A DNA stretch of 64,000 nt from Saururus chinensis (lineage: Eukaryota; Streptophyta; Magnoliopsida; Piperales; Saururaceae), in assembly GCA_035235625.1 (NCBI GenBank), contig CP141141.1, positions 25,479,968 to 25,543,967 of the forward strand, written 5' to 3'. Each line of letters starts with the position of its first letter. Within the stretch, counting starts at the first letter, position 1. Below are positions 49,894 through 60,965 of this stretch, one piece after another. The position numbers and the translations under genes are program-made. The notes beneath the pieces were generated by a model. It searched no databases and was not told the DNA's origin. It was given only the letters and a program-made list of their open reading frames with translations.

Positions 49894-52800
49894 CTTCACA
49901 TGAGTTAAAGAAGAATGGTTAAATTGTTGCATCGCTTTCTTCATTTAATTAGTAATTATGAACATAACAAATTATTAGGAGGACTTTTTATGATATAATG
50001 ATTTGTGCACATTCTTAACGAACTTATGTTTTAATCAATTAAAAGGATATAACTATACCAAAAGTGGTCCGATTGGTTCATCTTTTAGTGCATTTGATAC
50101 GTTCTTACGAACTTAGTAAATAAGTATGTTTTTTAAAATTACTAAATATACATTCGTGACGAGCTTGGGTGCTATGTTCTAAAACTAGTTTAGCGAATAT
50201 AATCACATAGGTTTAGGAAGAATAGACAAATTGTAACATAACTTTCTCCATTTTCTTTGTAATTATGAACGTAACAAATGATTAGGAGACCTTTTTAAAC
50301 TTTAAACGCTATAACGATTTATGCACATGCCTAACGAACTTAAAATTTAATGGATTAAAAGGAAATAACTAGATAAAAAATAGTCTGATTAGTTCATCAT
50401 TTTGTGCGTTTGATTATTTTATACAAACATAGTAAAAGATTACGAATTTCTTTAAAAAAACTAAATATATACATTCGTGACAATCTTTGGTGCTTTGTTC
50501 GAAAATTTGTTAAGTGAATAGAATCATATAATTTAAGATAGAATTTTCAAATTGCGGCATCTATTTCTCCTTTTGACTCATAATTATGAACATAATAAAT
50601 AATTGGGAGGTCTTTCAAAACTTTAAACGATATAACGATTTGTGCACATTCTTTACAAACTTTAGTTTTAATTAATTAAAAGGATATAACTATACCAAAA
50701 GTGATCCGATTGGTTCATCGTTTAGTGTGTTTTATTCATTTTTACAAACTTAGTAATTAAGTACGTATTACTTTAAAACTACATAATATACATTCATGAT
50801 GAGCTTGGTTTCGTCCTTCTAAAACTAGTTAAGTGTATAAAATCACATAAGTTAAGGAAGAATGATAAAATTGTGGCTTTGCTTTCTCTATTTAATTCAT
50901 AATTATGAACGTAAAAAATGATTAGGAGGTCAAAACATTAATTGATAAAATGATTTGTCACATTCATAACGAACTTCGGTTTTAATCGATTAAAAAGAAA
51001 TAACTAAACCAAAAGTGGTCCACTGGTTCGTAATTTTGTGCGTTTGATTCATTCTAATGAACTTAGTAAATGAGTTCATATTTATTTAAAACTACTAATT
51101 ATACATTCGTGACTAGCTTGGGTACTTTGTTCTAAAACTAGTTAAGCAAATAAAATCACATTAGTTAATGAAGAACGGTTAAATTGTGGCATCACTTTCT
51201 CTATTTAATTCATAATTACAAATGTAACTAATGATTGAGAGGTCTTTCAAAACATTAAATGATATAATAATTTGTGCACATTTTTAACGAACTTTAGTTT
51301 TCAACGATTAAAATTATACAACTAGACCAATAGTGGTCGGATTAGCGCCTCGTTTTGTGCATTTGATTTGTTCATACAAACTTAGTAAATGAGTACATAT
51401 TTTTGTAAAAGAACTAAATATAAATTCATGACTAGTTTGGGTGCTTTGTTCTAAAACTAATTAAGTAAATAAAATCACATTTGGGAAGAACGATCAATTT
51501 GTGGCATCACTTTCTCCATTTAATTAGTAATTACGAACATAATAAATGATTGGGAGGTCTTTTTAAACTTTAAACAATTATAACTATTTTTCCACATTCT
51601 TAATGATTTTTTATTTTAATCGATTAAAAAGATATAACTAGCCAAAAGTGGTCCGATTGGTTCGTCGTTTAGTGCGTTTGATTTGTTTTTACAAAGTTAG
51701 TAAATGAGTATGTATTTCTTTAAAAGAACTAAAAATATATTCGTGACAAGCTTGGTTGCTTTGTTTTAAAACATGTTTAACAAATAAAATAATATAAGTA
51801 ATAGAAGAACGGTACAATTATGGCATCACTTTCTCCATTTGAATCATAATTATGAACGAAAGAAATGATTATGAGGTCATTTTAAACTTTGAATGATATA
51901 TCGATATCTCCACATTCTTAACAAGCTTCGGTTTTAATGCATTAAAACGATATAAGTAGACCAAAAGTGGTCCAATTAGTTCGTCATTCAGTGCGTTTGA
52001 TTCATTCTTTCGAACTTAGTAAATAAGTACGTATTTCCTTAAAACAAGTAAATATACATTCGTGGTGAGCTTGGGTGCTTTGTTCTAAAACTAGTTAAGC
52101 AAATAAAATCCTTTAAGTTAAGGAAGAGTGGTCAAATTGTGGCATCGCTTTCTCTATTTGAATTGTAATTACGAATGTAAGAAATGATTTGGAGGACCAT
52201 TTTAAACTTTAAACGATATAATGATTTGTGCACATTCTTAACGAACTTTGGTTTTAATTGATTAAAAAGATATAACTAGACTAAAAGTTGTGCGATTGAT
52301 TTGTCGTTTAGTGCGCATTATTCATTTTTACGAACTTAGTAGATGAGCACATATTTCCTTAAAACAACTAAATATACATTCATGGTGAGCTTGGGTGCTT
52401 TGTTATAAAACGTTAAGCGAATAAAATCACATAAGTTAAGAACTGTGAAATTGTGGGTGCTTTGTTCTTAACGTAACAAATGATTGGGAGATATTTTTAA
52501 ACTATAAACGATATTACGATTTTGTAGATTTTAAACAAACTTTAGTTTTAATCAATTAAAACGGACTTAAATAGACAAAACTGGTCCGATTAGTTAATCA
52601 TTTGATGCGTTTGATTCGTTCTTATGAACTTAGTAAATGAGTATGTATTTCTTTAAAACAACTAAATAAACAATCGTGATGTGCTTGTTCTAAAACGATT
52701 TAAGGAAATAAAATCACATAAGTTAAGGAAGAACAGACAAATTGTGGCATCATTTTCTTAACTTGATTCTTAATTATGAATTTAAGAAATGATTGGGAGG

Positions 52801-55800
52801 TCTTTTAAGACTTTAAACGATATAATGATTTGTACACATTCTTAACGAGCTTCGGTTTTCATCGATTAAAAAGGATATAACTAAACCAAGAGTGATCTAA
52901 TTGGTTCATCGGTTAGTACGTTTAATTTATTCTTACAAACTTAGTAAATGAGTACATATTTATCTAAAAAAACTAAATATACATTTGTGATGAACTTGGG
53001 GGCTTTGTTTTAAAACTATTTAAGCGAATAAAATCACTTTAAGGAAGAACGGTCAAATTGTGACATCGCTTTCTTCATTTGATTAGTAATTACGAATATA
53101 ACAAATGATTGGGAGGTCTTATAAAACTTTAAATAATATAATAATTTGTCCACATTCTGAATTAACTTCGGTTTTAATCAATTGAAAAGATATAACTAGA
53201 CCAAAAGTAGTCCAATTGGATCATCATTTAGTACATTTGATTCATTCTTACGAACAAAGTAAATGAGTACGTATTTCCATAAAAGAACTAAATATACATT
53301 CGTGACTAGCTTGCATGTATTGTTCAAAAACTAGTTATGCGAATAAAATTACATAAGTTAAGGGAAGAATGGTCAAATTATGGCATCACTTTTTCAATTT
53401 AATTCGTAATTAGAAATGTAACAAATGATTGACAAGACTTTCTCAACTTTAAACAATATAATGATTCATACACATTTTTAACAAACTTCAGTTTTAATCG
53501 AGTAGAATACAATAACTATACCAAAAGTGGTTTGATTGGTTCATCGTTTATTGTGTTTAATTTATTCTTAGAAACGTTTAAATGAGTACATATTTTTTTA
53601 GAAGAACTATTTTTACATTCGTGACTAGCTTGGGTGCTTTATTAAAAAACTAGTTAAGAACAAAAAATCACATAAGTTAAGGAAGAACGGTCAAATTATG
53701 GCCTCGCTTTCTCCATTTGATTCCTAATTATGAACGTAATAAATATTTGAGAGGCCTCTTAAAACTATGAATAATATAATGATTTATGCACATTTTTAAC
53801 GAATTTTTATTTTAATTTATTAACAAGATATAAGTAGACCAAAAGTATTCTGATTTGTTCGTCATTTAGTGCATTCGATTTGTTTTTACGAACCAAAAGT
53901 ATTCTGACTTGTACGTATATCTTTGAAACAACTAAATATACATTCGTGACGAGCTTTTGTGCTTTGTTCTAAAACTATTTAAGCGAACAAAATCACATTA
54001 CTTAGGGAAGAACAGTTAAATTGTGGCATCACTCTCTCCATTTGATTTGTAATTATGAACGTAACAAATGATTTGGAGGTCTTTTTAAACATTAAACGTT
54101 ATAATGATTTGTGCACATTCTTAACAAACTTCGATTTTTATCGATTAAATGCATATATCTAGACCAAAAGTGGTCTAATTAGTTGGTCATTTAGTGCATT
54201 TGATTTGTGATTACAAACTTAGTAAATGAGTACGAATTTCTTTAAAACAACTAAATATACATTTTGACGAGCTTTGTTGCTTTTTTCTAAAACTAGTTAA
54301 GCAAATAAAATATCATAAGTTAAGGAAGAACGGTCAAATTGTGGCATCACTTTCTCAATTTTATTCGTAATTATGAATGTAACAAATGATTGGGAGGTCT
54401 TTTAAAACATTAAATAATATAAGAATTTGTACACATTCTTAACGGACTTTAGTTTTCAACAATTAAAAGGATATACCGAAACCAATAGTGGTCCGATTAG
54501 TGCCTTGTTTTGTGCATTTTATTCGTTCTTATGAACTTCGTAAATAAATGAGTACATATATCTTTAAAAGAACTAAATATACATTAATGACTAGCTTGGA
54601 TGCTTTGTTCTAAAACTAGTTAAGCAAATAAATCATGTAAGGTAAAGAAGAATGGTCAAATTGTATCATTGCTTTCTCTATTTAATTCATAATTACGAAC
54701 GTAATGAATGATTTGGAGGTCTTTCAAAACTTTAAACAATTTAACAATTTGTACACCTTCTTAATGAACTTCGGTTTTCATCAATTAAAAGGATATAACT
54801 AGACCAAAAGTGGTCCGATTATGTCTTTGTTTAGTGCGTTTGATTCATTCTTACAAACATATTAAATGATTACGTATTTCTTTAAAACAACTAAATATAT
54901 ATTCGTGACGAGATTGTCTGCTTTGTACTAAAACTAGTTTATCGAATAAAATCACATAAGTTAAGGAAAAACGGTCAAATTGTGGCATCGCTTTATCCAT
55001 TTGATTCTTAATTATGAATGTAAAAAATGATTGGGAGGTCATTTTAAACTTTAAATGATATAATGATTCGTGTACATTCTTAATGAACATCAATTTTAAT
55101 TAATTAAAACGATATAACTATACCAATAGTGGTTCAATTGGTTTGATTCATTCTTATGAACTTAGTAAATGAGTACGTATTTCCTTAAAACAACTAAATA
55201 TATATTCGTGACGAGCTTTGGTGCTTTGTTCTAAAACTAGTCAAGCTAATAAAATCGCATAAGTTAAGGAAGAATGGTCAAATTTTAGCATTGCTTTATT
55301 TATTAAATTCATAATTATGAACATAACAAATTATTAGGATGACTTTAAAACTTTAGATGATATTATAATTTTGAGACATTATTAACGAACTTCAGTTTTC
55401 ATCAATTGAAAAGATATAACTAGACCAAAAGTTGTCCGATTGGTTCGTCGTTATGTGCGTTTGATTCATTCTTACGAACATAGTAAATAATTACATATTT
55501 CTTTAAAACAACTGAAAAGATATTCATGACGAGCTTGCTTGCTTTGTTATAAAACTACTTTAGCGAATAAAATCACATAAGTTCAGGAAGAACGGTCAAT
55601 TTGTGACATCGCTTTCTTCATTTGTTTTAATAATTACAAATGTCAGAAATTATTGGGAGGTCAGTTTAAGCTTTAAATGATATAACAATTTGAGCACATT
55701 CTTAATGAACTTCGGTTTTAATTAATTAAAACGATATAACTAGACCAAAAGTGGTTCAATTAATTTGTCGTTTGATGCATTTGATTCATTCTTATGAACT

Positions 55801-56155
55801 TAGTAAATGAGTATGTATTTCCTTAAAATACATTTGTGACAAGCTTGGGTGTTTTCCACTAAAACTAGTTAAGCGAATAAAATCACATAAGTTAAGGAAA
55901 AATGGTTTAATTGCAGCATCACTTTCTCCATTTAAATCATAGACAAATGTAAAAAATGATTCGGAGGTCTTTTTAAACTTTAAATGATATAACGATTTGT
56001 ACACATTCTTAACAAACTTTGATTTTAATCAATTAAAATGAAATAACTAGACCAAAAGTGGTTTGATTGCTTATTCATTTAGTGCATTTCATTCGTCTTT
56101 ACGAACTTAGTAAATACGTATTTATTTAAAACAACTAAATATATATTCGTAAATA
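49894..56155 (-). repeat. 319-bp satellite array, reverse orientation
   Basis: About 20 monomers, the longest uninterrupted stretch in the window. Shortened units are seen near 52,440-52,480 (GTGGGTGCTTTGTTCTTAACG) and 55,138 (GGTTTGATTCATTC). Near 53,838 and 53,894 a 16-base word, ACCAAAAGTATTCTGA, occurs twice 56 bp apart. No gene or RNA is seen. The array ends at ATATTCGTAAATAAATA before a TA run. Confidence 0.92.
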
Positions 56156-56176
56156 AATATATATATATATATATAT
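56156..56176. repeat. short TA run at satellite/MULE 3 junction
   Basis: About ten TA repeats between the satellite and the left end of the third MULE fragment. It may mark the breakpoint of the truncation. Confidence 0.85.
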
Positions 56177-57180
56177 AGGTAGGTTGCGAGGGATACGAAT
56201 CGTTAAATATTCCATATATAATGTAATTGAAAATTTGAAATGACTCCTAGTGAATTGGTGATCCTAATTTAATTGAAATCCCAGAAATTGTGGTGACACT
56301 TCGAGAATTGGGTGGTAAAATTAATGCAATTGCCGTATGCTCGATGGCATGTAATGGTTCCTATCGTGTAATTGATTACACGATATGAACAACAATCACT
56401 ATCGCAGTCGTCAACTCATCGTGTAAATGTGAACACGATATTTTGGTAACTCATCATGTAAATGTTAATTCGATATACATGAAAGTCGTTTGAAAAGAAA
56501 ATACAAATTTGATCAAATGTCATGTGGTCGACAACACTATATACAAACATATAGTGTTAAGCCATACACGCTTCAACAAGTATCATCCAAAAAGCTAATC
56601 TTTACAAAGGAGTGGAAAAATACAAAGATAATAACAATTCGTCTCTGCGCGAGTGATCAGTTGGTATTCGATCGGACCCATCAGTTCAAGAATAGGGCGT
56701 CGCCTAGCAAATAAGTATCGATAGATTATTCGAGTCATTGATATATCGCCATCTAGCGAGTCATGCCCACCTTCGAATATAGGTAAGGACCATATCCGAG
56801 GGAGGGCTAACTCACCAGCCGACGTGCTATATATAGGCAGGATGAGACGGTTACGGACTGCTAGGTAAATGAAGGTATTGGTGCTTCAGGCATAACGCTT
56901 CGGGAATCAGATCATTACAATCATGGAATTGCCGTGGGTTCGAACACACGTTATTACCAATATCGTGTAAGCAACGGACACTCTTGACTGTAAAATTAAT
57001 AATCGATTGATATTATCGTGTAATTAGAAACACGTACCCCATTTGGGTCGTGTTGTCGATTACACGATATGCATATACAGTATACCCTATTTACATCATG
57101 TCATGTTTTCCAATACACATTAATTACGTATTCCGTGTTGTTCATAACATGATGTATATACAAAAAAAATTTAGCTGAAG
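56177..57180. other. MULE 3 intergenic segment, no gene recognised
   Basis: About 1 kb of sequence with several perfect or near-perfect dyads: CTATCGTGTAATTGATTACAC (about 56,362), CATCGTGTAAATGTGAACAC (about 56,419), TTATCGTGTAATTAG with AAACACG (about 57,014) and GTCGTGTTGTCGATTACACG (about 57,047). The 74-codon frame starting 56,490 and its opposite strand have no recognised family. It could hold a remnant of a further MULE gene, but nothing supports naming one. Confidence 0.45.
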
Positions 57181-57662
57181 AACGGGGGTGGAAAAGGTAA
57201 GCCTGATCGATGCTCTCCTTCCTTACGCCGTTTGCGTGAGCTATTATTTGACTTCTTTTGGCTTGTCATTGGTACATCTGCCACATTGGGGGACCCTCCA
57301 TGTGCGCTGCTACATCGTTTGCGGTTGTGACCCAATTTGCCGCATGTTCCACATTTTCGTGGGGCTTTGAGAGGCGGTTGTGACTCTATCCGATTTTTTC
57401 ATGGACATCCCCGCTGCTTTTGAGGGATAGGTAGGTTGAATGTTGGCATAACTCCAGCCGGTGCCCACTGGTTCTGATCCTTCGTTGGTTGTAAGGGCTC
57501 CCGATAGGTCACTTTATACATTTCAGCAAAGTACTATCTTTTGCAGTACTCAGACACATAGAAATGTCTATTATCAATTGCTGCAATTGCATGCTTACAT
57601 GGTAGACCCATATCTTGAAAGCATCCACATATGCAGGTATGATCAACCAGGTTTACCACATC

Positions 57663-57864
57663 CTGTGAAGAAAATATCGTGAGTAAGAGAGCATGATAAA
57701 TGAATTTATCGTGGTCTCGCGTACATGACGCATCTTACGATCGTTACGTAAGACGTATGGACTTACAAGTTCAAGGACAATACCGTGTGTAACCTAACAT
57801 GATATAAAGCCTTAACGTATAAACAAGCACAAGCTATATACATCGACGTATGAATGCAATGTAC
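57663..57864 (-). other. transposase intron 3 (MULE 3)
   Basis: Bounded on the minus strand by CACCAG|GTACATTG and TTTCTTCACAG|GATGTGG. It contains TTTATCGTGGTCTCGCGTAC, a variant of the family dyad word. The same intron in MULE 1 is 14,511-14,713. Confidence 0.7.
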
Positions 57865-58819
57865 CTGGTGATGTAGCGAGTTAACCTAGAATTCATATCA
57901 CACAGGCAATACAATCACATTCTTAGCTTCTTCTCGCCTATTTTCGATGTGTTTTCGGGCAAATGGGGTTAACTCTTCCATTATATTCTGTCCGTCCGTT
58001 CGACGTTTTTCAAATAATGTTGTTGTGTGCTCCCTCGTGTGCTTAATTAAACGCGTTATAGGCATCAATCTGGCCTTTTTGAACATTACATTTGCACTTT
58101 CGGATTTATTTGAGCTGTGTCCCATATCTTTTCCATGAAAATGATACATTGGCCCAGTGATCCGAACCTATCTTATTTAGCCAAGCATATGCTTCCGGAT
58201 TATGTTCTTTAATGCTATTCATTGTTTCATGGTAGACATTTTGTCTGAACATTTCGGCTCCAACATGGAGCTTATTCTTTAGGTAGTTGTCCTTGAATCT
58301 ATCTAGCATATTTGTTGCCATGTGACGGATACAATACCCGTGGTGTGTGGATGGGAAAGATTTCATCACAGCATTTCTCAATCCCTTCTGTCTATCTGAA
58401 ATGATTGTATCTAACTAAGCTGGAGGATCAGAGAATAGATGATTTCTAAGCAACTCAAGAAACCAGCACCAAGTTTTCTCACATTCGTTCTCAACCACTG
58501 CAAATGCAATGCACAACATATTATTGTTCCCGTCCAGTGTAGTTGCTATCAATAGCTGTCTAGGATACTTTCCTTTCGAGAATGTTGCATCAACCGTTAG
58601 CAATGGTCTCAGGGTTGTTCTGAAAGCTCTTGCAATAGGGCCAAACATCGAGAATACTCTTTTGAAATCATACCCATCCATAGGTTCGGGAATGTCACAT
58701 GATCTCACTGGCACAACTATACTTCCCGAATTTATATATTCTATCTGCCTACCGTAAGAAGGAAGTAAGCGGTAAGATTCGTCTGGGTCACCATCTATTA
58801 AATCAGTCAGAGCTTTACC

Positions 58820-59068
58820 TGCACGAACAAAGACAATTTAGTAAATGTTATACGATACCGGCTTACATCGTGTTCCCAATCGCACAAGAATTTATGTTTT
58901 CGTGTGATTGGAATCCTACACGATGCTTGGTCGTGTTTTTTGAAACACAATATTGAAGTATGTCGTGTGAGTGCATAATCCGACTATAGTTTAAGTGTGT
59001 AAATGAGAACACGCTAGACTAACATATCGTGACACTAAATCAACACTTCGTTTCTTCTCATGCATTAC
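58820..59068 (-). other. transposase intron 2 with dyad cluster (MULE 3)
   Basis: It lies between GCGGAG|GTAATGC and TTCGTGCAG|GTAAAGC (minus strand). On the plus strand it has ACATCGTGTTCCCAATCG, CCTACACGATGC, AGTGTGTAAATGAGAACACG and related halves, matching intron 2 of MULE 1. Confidence 0.65.
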
Positions 59069-59863
59069 CTCCGCACCTGCATTTCTTGTAGTTCGCAGTT
59101 ATGCCCCAGTGCTTCAAAATATAACTTGGTATGCTTTTGGGTGTAATGTCCACCGAGTCTTAAAAGAGGCCATAACATTTTCTCGCGATCCAAAGGTGCG
59201 ATGCCATGGGATGGTCAGTTGACTTCCTTTGGGTTCCACATGAATGAGTTGACACTAACCTCATGACAGTCACATGATCTCCTATATTTGAAGCCCTTAT
59301 GTTCATTGGAGTACTTTGTGGCATACGTATTCTGGTTTTCATCCACAACACGATATGTGAAATTTGCCTTTATTGCTAAGTCGATCAAGACCCTCTTGAA
59401 ATTCAACAGGCTTAGAAAATGTGCACCCAATCCGAGGAGCTTTTGGTAATCCTTAGCTTGCAAGCTACCTGTCATTAACTAGCCGTCATCAATATTCGGT
59501 TCCAACATGTCTAAATCATCGACGGTATCCCAATCTGCCTCCACCTCAATGTCGACGTTACTGGGAACCTTGCTGTTTACAAATTCTTCATGGTCGGACA
59601 TACTTTCCATGTCGACTATATCATTATTGTACCACAGATCTTCACCCCACATATTCTCAACTTCTTCGCCTTCTCTGCCGTCGTAATTATAAGGGTTGTA
59701 TGGAGATTCGTAGTTACCAAATGAAGTGCTTGTCCGACCCATCATTGGCGACAATTCCTCTGATCTATTCTGATTGACTTCTATTTCAGGTTCTGTACTT
59801 GTTACATTGGTGAAAGATGATTGGCATGGATTTGTTGAGGGAAAATTTCCCGGTTCTCCCAGT

Positions 59864-60173
59864 CTGTCATTGCACATTATTGTGTTAAAAAAATGCAACA
59901 TCAGTCGACATTGTGTATTCTATTAACACGCAAACATTTCAAGGTGTTATCAAAACCACGACATGAATGCATGTCGTGTTATTATAGCTACAATGTAACA
60001 AATAATTGCTCTATCGCATGTGTATATTGTGTAATTACTAATACAATATATTACCGTTCGTGTTTATGACTTCGCACGATATGATTTACCCTTAACATGA
60101 TAAGTTCAATATCGTGGTCTCGAGTACACGAAATATACCAATTGCATATAATCTAAAGATTCAATATTGTTAC
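59864..60173 (-). other. transposase intron 1 with dyad cluster (MULE 3)
   Basis: It carries TTATTGTGTTAAAAAAATG, GACATTGTGTATTCTATTAAC, GTGTATATTGTGTAATTAC and ATATCGTGGTCTCGAGTACAC in the same order as MULE 1. Donor GT is intact here (GTCAA|GTAACA), unlike in MULE 1. Confidence 0.65.
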
Positions 60174-60885
60174 TTGACAGTTTCAAAGGTGAACTGAGTT
60201 TCATTTAATCCGGTATGAAATCCAACATTAGAGCTGGGATGAGCCAATATGACGGGTGATTCAGCTCTATTGACTATCTGGTTCCTTTCAACGGAGGGTG
60301 ATGGTGATTTAACACCGTTGTCGGGCTGTTTCATCTTGGCATACAATGATAACACCTCCTTATTCGCCTTCTTATGAATGGAGAACACTGATTGGATATC
60401 CTCATCATCTTGTAATTCATATATCATGGATGATTGGGATGATGGAATTAAATACTTCAAACTGATATTACCATTGATGGAAAGTCGTGCTTTGACTTGC
60501 CTCAGCAGCTCGCCGAAGCTCACCGACGGATAAATGTTCATCAACTGTGCCATTCCACTTATATACATGTCATCATTGACTACCTCTCCATTATAATGGA
60601 TGCAAATACCGATCCTAACCATGATCAATGTGAATATTCATCATTTATGTGAAATGCAGCTTTTGGAGCACTCAAACAACGTCTACGGTCTCAAAAATCA
60701 CTTTTTTCTTGTTCATCGACTCTTGCCAGTGAGTCACTGCCAATCAGCTCCCGCCGGCAAGCTCCGTTCACTTCCGATGACTCCCAGCACACCAGAACAG
60801 TGCAACACTATTCCGGTGTGCATTTATTACAAGCTGAACATTTAAAACATGATATAGTGAAACCTAAGAGTATTTTGGTCTACAA

Positions 60886-60965
60886 CTAGGTCATATGGCA
60901 TTTTCGTTTAAAATCCAGGGAGTATGGAATATTTCATTCTTTGGCCAGGCAATATAGAAAAAGCT
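60886..60965 (-). repeat. MULE 3 right terminal inverted repeat
   Basis: It reads CTAGGTCATATGGCATTTTC.. to ..GGCCAGGCAATATAGAAAAAGC and matches 17,196-17,276 of MULE 1 closely. Its outermost bases differ (GAAAAAGC instead of GAAAAAACTC), which may affect transposase recognition. Confidence 0.88.

Larger units (their letters stand above)
57180..60628 (-). pseudogene. MURA-type MULE transposase, core retained but broken
   Basis: Four exons on the minus strand. Exon 1 (60,628 to about 60,174) is open throughout and has the PB1-like region ending SSMIYELQDDEDIQSVF. Exon 2 (59,863 to 59,069) has the acidic linker, a stop after LDMLEPNIDDG, and a MuDR-type zinc region with a small deletion after KYSNE. 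Exon 3 (58,819 to 57,865) has the DDE core: VDATFSKGKYPRQLL with the first Asp, HHGYCIRHMATNM with the C..H pair, and NPEAYAWLNKIGSDHWA with the Glu. An in-frame TAG follows SDPPA and a 1-nt shift follows SWKRYG. Exon 4 (57,662 to about 57,185) has the SWIM finger with CKHA, the CCHC knuckle CGTCGKLGHNRKRC with no stop before it, and a basic tail SQKKSNNSSRKRRKEGEH. It would bind MULE ends and cut DNA in the nucleus if intact. Confidence 0.9.
56177..60965. mobile_element. MULE 3, right part (truncated)
   Basis: The segment holds the transposase side of the same MULE family and ends with a right inverted repeat (60,886-60,965) like that of MULE 1. The left inverted repeat and the PMD gene are absent. 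The left 1 kb (56,177-57,180) has no counterpart in MULE 1 but carries the family's ATCGTGT..ACACGAT dyads, so it is probably the sequence between the two genes that MULE 1 lost. The right flank CTTTTTTTACAAACTTAG does not match the left flank of MULE 2, so the two are not obviously halves of one copy. Confidence 0.82.

Noticed and set aside
56490..56714. 74-codon frame or its opposite strand as a Ulp1-type protease gene, which some MULEs carry
   Set aside because: I could not find a His/Asp/Cys catalytic layout or flanking conserved words.
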